Shown one piece after another: positions 60,268 through 64,000 of a DNA stretch of 64,000 nucleotides (the first letter of the stretch is position 1; every line of letters begins with the position of its first letter). The stretch covers positions 1 through 64,000 of the forward strand of contig JAMPCE010000011.1 in assembly GCA_023666335.1 (NCBI GenBank). Direction: 5' to 3'. A model generated the notes under the pieces. It did not search any database. It worked only from the letters and a program-made list of their open reading frames with translations, and was not told the DNA's origin. The position numbers were made by a program, and so were the translations under genes. The stretch is from a bacterium (GTDB taxonomy: Bacteria > Bacillota > Clostridia > Lachnospirales > Lachnospiraceae).

Positions 60268-61239
60268 ATGTTACAGGCAATAAAACCGAAAAAATGGGTT
60301 GTCGCTGCATATCTGGTCATACCTGTACTGCTGTATGTGTTCACGGTATTCGCACCACTTGTTGCAGCTCTTTTTTACAGCTTTTTTGAGTGGAAGGGCG
60401 GTCCGGTCAAGACTTTTAACGGCTTGGCGAACTATTCGCAGCTCTTTGCGGACGGCGTGTTCTGGAACTCTTTCGGGCATAATATCTTTCTGGTGATCGT
60501 CTGTATCATCGGACAGATCGGCATTGCGTTCATCATGGTGCTGCTGATTAACTCCAAGGTGACGAAACTCCAGGGCATCCACAGAACTTTCGGTTTCTTC
60601 CCGAGTACCATCTCGGCAGTCTGCATCGGCTTTATCTGGCAGATGATCTATGACTCCAAGAGAGGTTTGCTGAACTACTTCTTAGAGGCGGTCGGCAGGG
60701 GCGATCTGAAAAAAGTATGGCTGAACGAGCCGAAGCTGGTCATGCTGCTGGTATCGATTCCGCTGATCTGGCAGTACATAGGTTACTACATGGTCATCCT
60801 CTTATCTGCGGTATCTTCCATCAGTACGGAAGTGCTGGAGTCTGCGGAGATCGACGGCGCAACGGGCATCCAGCGCGCGCGCTACATCGTATTACCTCTG
60901 ATCAAGAATACTCTGCTTGTCTGTATTACCCTCTGCGTAGCGGGTAACATGAAAGCATTCGATAATATTTACGTCATGACATCGGGCGGCCCCGGCTACT
61001 CGTCTATGGTTATGGCGATGTACGGTTACAAAGTTTCCTTCGAACAGTCTAACCTGGGCTACGGTTCCTGTATCTCTGTCGGCATCTTTGTGCTGGCGCT
61101 GGCAGTCATCGGCGGTTCGCAGCTGCTCATGAACTACTTCATGACAGATAAGTACGACCGCGAAGAGGCGAAGCGCCTGAAACAGATCGAGAAAGAAAGA
61201 CAGCAGGCGATCAAGGCCCGCAAAAATGCTCAGGCATAG
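60268..61239 (+). CDS. Carbohydrate ABC transporter permease, MalF type
   Basis: 323 aa, six membrane helices; N-terminal helix at ~14-38 (AAYLVIPVLLYVFTVFAP). The EAA loop contacting the ATPase is EVLESAEIDGATGIQRARYIVLPLI. With the next gene it forms the channel of a CUT1 importer. No ATPase gene is present in the operon; such importers often share an MsmX/UgpC-type ATPase encoded elsewhere. Confidence 0.93.
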   Translation: MLQAIKPKKWVVAAYLVIPVLLYVFTVFAPLVAALFYSFFEWKGGPVKTFNGLANYSQLFADGVFWNSFGHNIFLVIVCIIGQIGIAFIMVLLINSKVTKLQGIHRTFGFFPSTISAVCIGFIWQMIYDSKRGLLNYFLEAVGRGDLKKVWLNEPKLVMLLVSIPLIWQYIGYYMVILLSAVSSISTEVLESAEIDGATGIQRARYIVLPLIKNTLLVCITLCVAGNMKAFDNIYVMTSGGPGYSSMVMAMYGYKVSFEQSNLGYGSCISVGIFVLALAVIGGSQLLMNYFMTDKYDREEAKRLKQIEKERQQAIKARKNAQA

Positions 61240-61257
61240 GAAAGGAGGGGATTTGTA

Positions 61258-62142
61258 ATGGCTCAAGAAATGGTAATGTCGAAAGTCGAGGATAACTCGA
61301 CGGGCACCCGTGTAAAGAGAGGTGTGCTCGGTGTCGTGATAAACGTAGTGCTTTGGATTTTTTCGCTGACCTGTATTTTTCCGCTGGTCTGGATGCTCTA
61401 CTCTTCCTTAAAGGAAAAGAGAGAGTTTAACGCGGATATCATGAGTCTGCCGTCGAATCCGACGCTGGCGAACTACACAAAGATTCTGTCCAATAAGGAC
61501 TACCGCCTGATGCAGTCGGTGTTTAACAGTGCGAGAACGACGATCCTTTCCGTCATCCTGATCGTATTGATCGCGTTCATCGTGGGATACATTCTTTCGA
61601 GAATCAATTTTGCGCTGAATAAGCCCCTATATGTGATGTTCCTGATGGGTATGCTGATTCCGATCCACTCCCTGATGGTTCCCATCTACATCATCTTTTC
61701 CAAGATGGGGCTGTCGAACCACTGGTACACGCTGCTGATGCCGTATGTATCGTTTGCGCTGCCAATGTCGATCTTCCTTGTGCAGGGCTATGTCAAAGGC
61801 GTTCCTGTAGAACTCGAGGAAGCGGCGGCGATCGACGGTTCTTCTTTCTCGAAGACGCTGTTCGGGATCATCCTGCCGGTGTGCAAACCGATCCTCGTGA
61901 CGGTTGCGATCATCAACGTATTCAGCTGCTGGAATGAGTTCTCTTTCGCTTTGATCCTCATCAAAGACAGAGCGCTCTACACCGTGCCGCTGGGCTTAAA
62001 GCAGTTTACGGGGCAGTTTACTTCGGACTATCCGAAGATCATGTCGGCAATGCTGCTGACGATGGCGCCCATCGTGATCTTCTACTTTGCGTTCAGCAAG
62101 CAGATCATCAAGGGTATGGTTGCCGGTGCGGTGAAAGGTTGA
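61258..62142 (+). CDS. Carbohydrate ABC transporter permease, MalG type
   Basis: 294 aa, six membrane helices. EAA loop PVELEEAAAIDGSSFSKTLFGIILPVCKP; SNHWYTLLMPY segment typical of MalG-like permeases. Start 18 bp after the MalF-type gene, with AAAGGAGGG. A strong terminator follows. Confidence 0.93.
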   Translation: MAQEMVMSKVEDNSTGTRVKRGVLGVVINVVLWIFSLTCIFPLVWMLYSSLKEKREFNADIMSLPSNPTLANYTKILSNKDYRLMQSVFNSARTTILSVILIVLIAFIVGYILSRINFALNKPLYVMFLMGMLIPIHSLMVPIYIIFSKMGLSNHWYTLLMPYVSFALPMSIFLVQGYVKGVPVELEEAAAIDGSSFSKTLFGIILPVCKPILVTVAIINVFSCWNEFSFALILIKDRALYTVPLGLKQFTGQFTSDYPKIMSAMLLTMAPIVIFYFAFSKQIIKGMVAGAVKG

Positions 62143-62156
62143 TTTAAGAATTTCTG

Positions 62157-62189
62157 CCGGGGGCGAGAGATCGTCCCCGGTTTTGTTTT
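62157..62189 (+). terminator. Terminator of the sugar ABC operon
   Basis: CCGGGGGCGA-GAGA-TCGTCCCCGG (62157-62180) followed by TTTTGTTTT. Confidence 0.88.
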
Positions 62190-62191
62190 GG

Positions 62192-62440
62192 CTACAGATT
62201 GTTTAAGTTTCTTTTGTTGTAAACGATGCTCACGACGAAGATAACATGCATTATTTCGTCAATTTCATAGTAAATATTGTAATTTTTATAAGGCATACGA
62301 CGAACAATTGTGCTATGTATGACTTCATCTTGTATAACTGGGAACATATAAGGAAAAACAGATAATCGTGAAATGGATTTTTTTAGACCCTGTACAAGAT
62401 TATGTGAAATGTCCGGTTCTAAAACCTCGCTTCCAGTTCG
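62192..62440 (-). pseudogene. 5'-truncated RelE/ParE-family toxin
   Basis: An 82-codon open stretch on the minus strand without a start codon; a TGA (62441-62443) closes it upstream. It reads as the C-terminal three-quarters of a ParE/RelE toxin: LEPDISHNLVQ, RLSVFPYMFP, IVRRMPYKNYNIYYEID and VYNKRNLNNL. About the first 27 residues, with the start codon, are missing; the frame overlaps the antitoxin 3' end. So the toxin seems inactivated by a small deletion at the antitoxin-toxin junction. Confidence 0.7.
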
Positions 62441-62601
62441 TCAAAGACTTCATCAAAATCATAATAGCGTCCTTGCCGTATGTCTTCCAGCCCTTCATTG
62501 ATGGAGTCGCATAACGCAATAAACTCCTCCTCGGTATAGTCTGCAAACTCTTCTCTCAAATTGACCACATCGTTACAAACATAATTCATAGCCGCTTCCA
62601 T
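62419..62601 (-). CDS. Small antitoxin-like protein
   Basis: 60 aa acidic protein with AGGAGG six bases upstream of the ATG. Sequence pattern LREEFADYTEEEFIALCDSI...YYDFDEVFDELEARF fits C-terminal toxin-wrapping helices of antitoxins paired with ParE/RelE toxins; it lacks an obvious DNA-binding domain. It lies directly upstream of the truncated toxin and keeps its open frame, as expected if the toxin was lost first. Confidence 0.6.
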   Translation of the reverse strand: MEAAMNYVCNDVVNLREEFADYTEEEFIALCDSINEGLEDIRQGRYYDFDEVFDELEARF

Positions 62602-62673
62602 AGAAATCCTCCTTTCTTTTTAGTATGCACAGTCTATCATATTTCAGAGTATTTTGCAACGAAAAATTTTTCA

Positions 62674-62702
62674 TTGACAGATACCCTATAGGGGTATATG
62701 AT
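62674..62702 (+). promoter_or_regulatory. Copper-responsive promoter with CsoR operator
   Basis: -35 TTGACA (62674-62679), -10 TATGAT (62697-62702), 17-bp spacer. The spacer is filled by ATACCCTATAGGGGTAT (62681-62697), the pseudo-palindrome bound by CsoR repressors. Binding of apo-CsoR would block RNA polymerase; Cu(I) would release it. Confidence 0.85.
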
Positions 62703-62775
62703 ATACATGATGGCAATCCGCAGGATTTTCGAGCGTGCATTGCGGGTATGATGAATCAATAAACGGAGAGAATAT

Positions 62776-63084
62776 ATGGATAATCAAAATGTATGTGCAC
62801 AGTGCAGGCACAAGCATACGCCGCGGGAAGCGGGAGATCGGAAAAAACTGCAAAGCCGTATCAATCGGATCATAGGGCAGTTGGGCGGGATACAGGGCAT
62901 GATCGACGATGACCGCTACTGCGGAGATATTTTGATCCAAATCGGCGCGGTGGAGAGCGCCCTCAGGAGCCTCGGCTATGTGATCCTGGAGGAACACATG
63001 ATGTCCTGCGTGGCGGAGGGCGTCCGGGAGGGAGATACCGCGATCCTTGCGGAAGCGGTGGAATTGATGAAAAAACTAAGTTGA
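62776..63084 (+). CDS. csoR: Copper-sensing repressor, CsoR family
   Basis: 102 aa four-helix-bundle repressor. The Cu(I) ligands Cys49, His74 and Cys78 are in the family pattern (YCGDILIQI, EEHMMSC). RINRIIGQLGGIQGMIDDDRYC is the diagnostic CsoR segment. Extra N-terminal Cys7, Cys10, His12 and His14 could add a metal site. It is read from the CsoR-operator promoter and is followed by copA, so it represses its own copper-efflux operon. Confidence 0.92.
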   Translation: MDNQNVCAQCRHKHTPREAGDRKKLQSRINRIIGQLGGIQGMIDDDRYCGDILIQIGAVESALRSLGYVILEEHMMSCVAEGVREGDTAILAEAVELMKKLS

Positions 63085-63089
63085 ATAGA

Positions 63090-63221
63090 ATTGTAACATA
63101 GCATAACCAACGCAGACTCGCTTTCGCTCCATTCCGGGCGTAGCGGTACTAAATTCGTGAAAAACCTCATTAAGTACCGACGCCCTGCAAGGGTCTGCTT
63201 ATGGTTATCCTATGTTACGAT
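63090..63221 (+). repeat. Palindromic intercistronic element, copy D
   Basis: 132 bp between csoR and copA. Outer arms 63090-63117 and 63193-63221 are inverted repeats of about 26 bp (GTAACATA...TATGTTAC). Inner stems GGGCGT/ACGCCC and GGTACT/AGTACC enclose a loop with AAATTCGTGAAAAACCTCATTA. Same family as copies B (1529) and C (10547). It may tune copA translation or readthrough relative to csoR. Confidence 0.82.
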
Positions 63222-63238
63222 TTATTCGGAGGAGATAT

Positions 63239-64000
63239 ATGGAAGCGAAAAAGTTTAACGTCACCGGCATGACTTGCGCGGCATGTCAGGCGCATGTGGA
63301 GAAAGCGGTGCGCGGCGTCGCGGGCGTTTCGTCGGTTAGCGTAAACTTACTCATGAACAATATGCTGGTCGAATACGGGGAGCCGGCAAACGAATCCATG
63401 ATCTGTCAGGCGGTGGAAAAAGCGGGGTACGGCGCGGCTCCTGCTTCTGCGGCGGGCAAAAGCGATGCGGTGGGAGCTGCATCGGGCGGCGCGCAGGATG
63501 CTTTCGTGGATCGCGAGACGCCGAAACTGAAAAAACGGCTGATCGTTTCGCTTTGTCTGCTCCTTCCGCTGATGTATGTCTCGATGGGGCATCTGATGTG
63601 GGGATGGCATGTTCCCGCCGCTTTTGCGGAGAATCCCTGGGCGATCGCGCTCTATCAGATGATTTTGACAGGGCTGGTGATGGTGATCAATCAGAAATTT
63701 TTTATTAGCGGCTGCACGAGCCTTTTACACCGCGCGCCGAATATGGATGCTCTGGTGGCGCTCGGCAGCGGCGCGGCTTTTGTCTACAGTGCGGCGGTGA
63801 TGTTCCGTATGGGAAACGCTTACGGGACGGCAGGCACGGAAGCGGCGTTTCACTGTCTGCATGATATGTATTTCGAGTCTGCGGCGACGATCCTGACGCT
63901 GATCACGGTAGGTAAGATGCTGGAAGCCTACAGCAAAGGCAAGACCACAAACGCCGTGCGCAGTCTGATGGCGCTTGCGCCGAAGACCGCCCACGTCATA
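63239..64000 (+). CDS. copA: Copper-exporting P-type ATPase, 5' part
   Basis: Starts at ATG 63239 with GGAGG upstream and runs off the window (254 residues visible, no stop). N-terminal heavy-metal-associated domain with GMTCAACQAH (Cys13, Cys16), then an Ala/Gly linker, and the first membrane helices of a P1B ATPase (LIVSLCLLLPLMYVSMGH, MILTGLVMVIN, NMDALVALGSGAAFVYS, ESAATILTLITVGKMLEAYSKGK). The CPC and DKTGT motifs lie beyond the window. With csoR it forms a copper-efflux operon. Confidence 0.92.
   Translation, partial: MEAKKFNVTGMTCAACQAHVEKAVRGVAGVSSVSVNLLMNNMLVEYGEPANESMICQAVEKAGYGAAPASAAGKSDAVGAASGGAQDAFVDRETPKLKKRLIVSLCLLLPLMYVSMGHLMWGWHVPAAFAENPWAIALYQMILTGLVMVINQKFFISGCTSLLHRAPNMDALVALGSGAAFVYSAAVMFRMGNAYGTAGTEAAFHCLHDMYFESAATILTLITVGKMLEAYSKGKTTNAVRSLMALAPKTAHVI

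Overview
The window looks like the chromosome of a spore-forming anaerobic Firmicute of the Lachnospiraceae/Clostridia type. The signs are strong GGAGG ribosome sites, sigma-A promoters with 16-19 bp spacers, two spore-maturation genes (spmA, spmB), a sugar ABC transporter without its own ATPase gene, and many c-di-GMP proteins. Most of it is moderately GC-rich. The exception is a clearly AT-rich island at about 16.75-21.75 kb. No tRNA, rRNA, CRISPR array or intact insertion sequence was found.

Layout. 0-5.6 kb: type II fatty-acid operon (fabD 3' end, fabG, fabF, fabZ, an FMN enoyl-reductase/nitronate-monooxygenase-type protein, fabH). 5.6-12.7 kb, minus strand: chemoreceptor, then an FtsX/MacB-type ABC exporter with its sensor kinase and response regulator. 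12.8-16.7 kb: MATE exporter, FIST-GGDEF protein, spmA. 16.9-21.7 kb: AT-rich four-gene operon with a small unknown protein, a C5 cytosine methyltransferase, a protein with two GHKL ATPase modules (Hsp90/MORC-like plus histidine kinase), and a receiver protein whose C-terminus carries a HEPN-like R-x4-H motif. This is a candidate two-component defence system with no recognisable restriction nuclease. 21.9-38.8 kb: MetH-activation-like protein, small lipoprotein, and two giant paralogous secreted proteins (2368 and 2736 aa). 39-49 kb: Uma2 nuclease, acyltransferase, YbaK, udp/FAD/ROK operon, SGNH esterase, MFS, AAA ATPase. 49-56 kb: carbonic anhydrase, spmB, MarR (FabT-like), DUF885 peptidase-like lipoprotein or membrane protein, GGDEF, GNAT, HD-GYP. 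56-62 kb: YesL, GGDEF, sugar ABC transporter. 62-64 kb: decayed toxin-antitoxin pair, then csoR and copA for copper.

Three signals stand out. (1) Both giant surface-protein genes have a poly-G tract (G9 and G11) inside the spacer between the -35 and -10 boxes, and the second gene also has G10 inside its coding region. This is the architecture of phase-variable contingency loci. (2) A palindromic element of about 130 bp occurs three times between genes, always in the sense direction, with stems that differ in sequence between copies but stay self-complementary; this suggests a structured RNA. (3) The methyltransferase/dual-GHKL/receiver-HEPN operon. There are also several leader or intercistronic hairpin arrays, a sevenfold TTATATAAST operator-like array and a 2x92 bp promoter-hairpin duplication.
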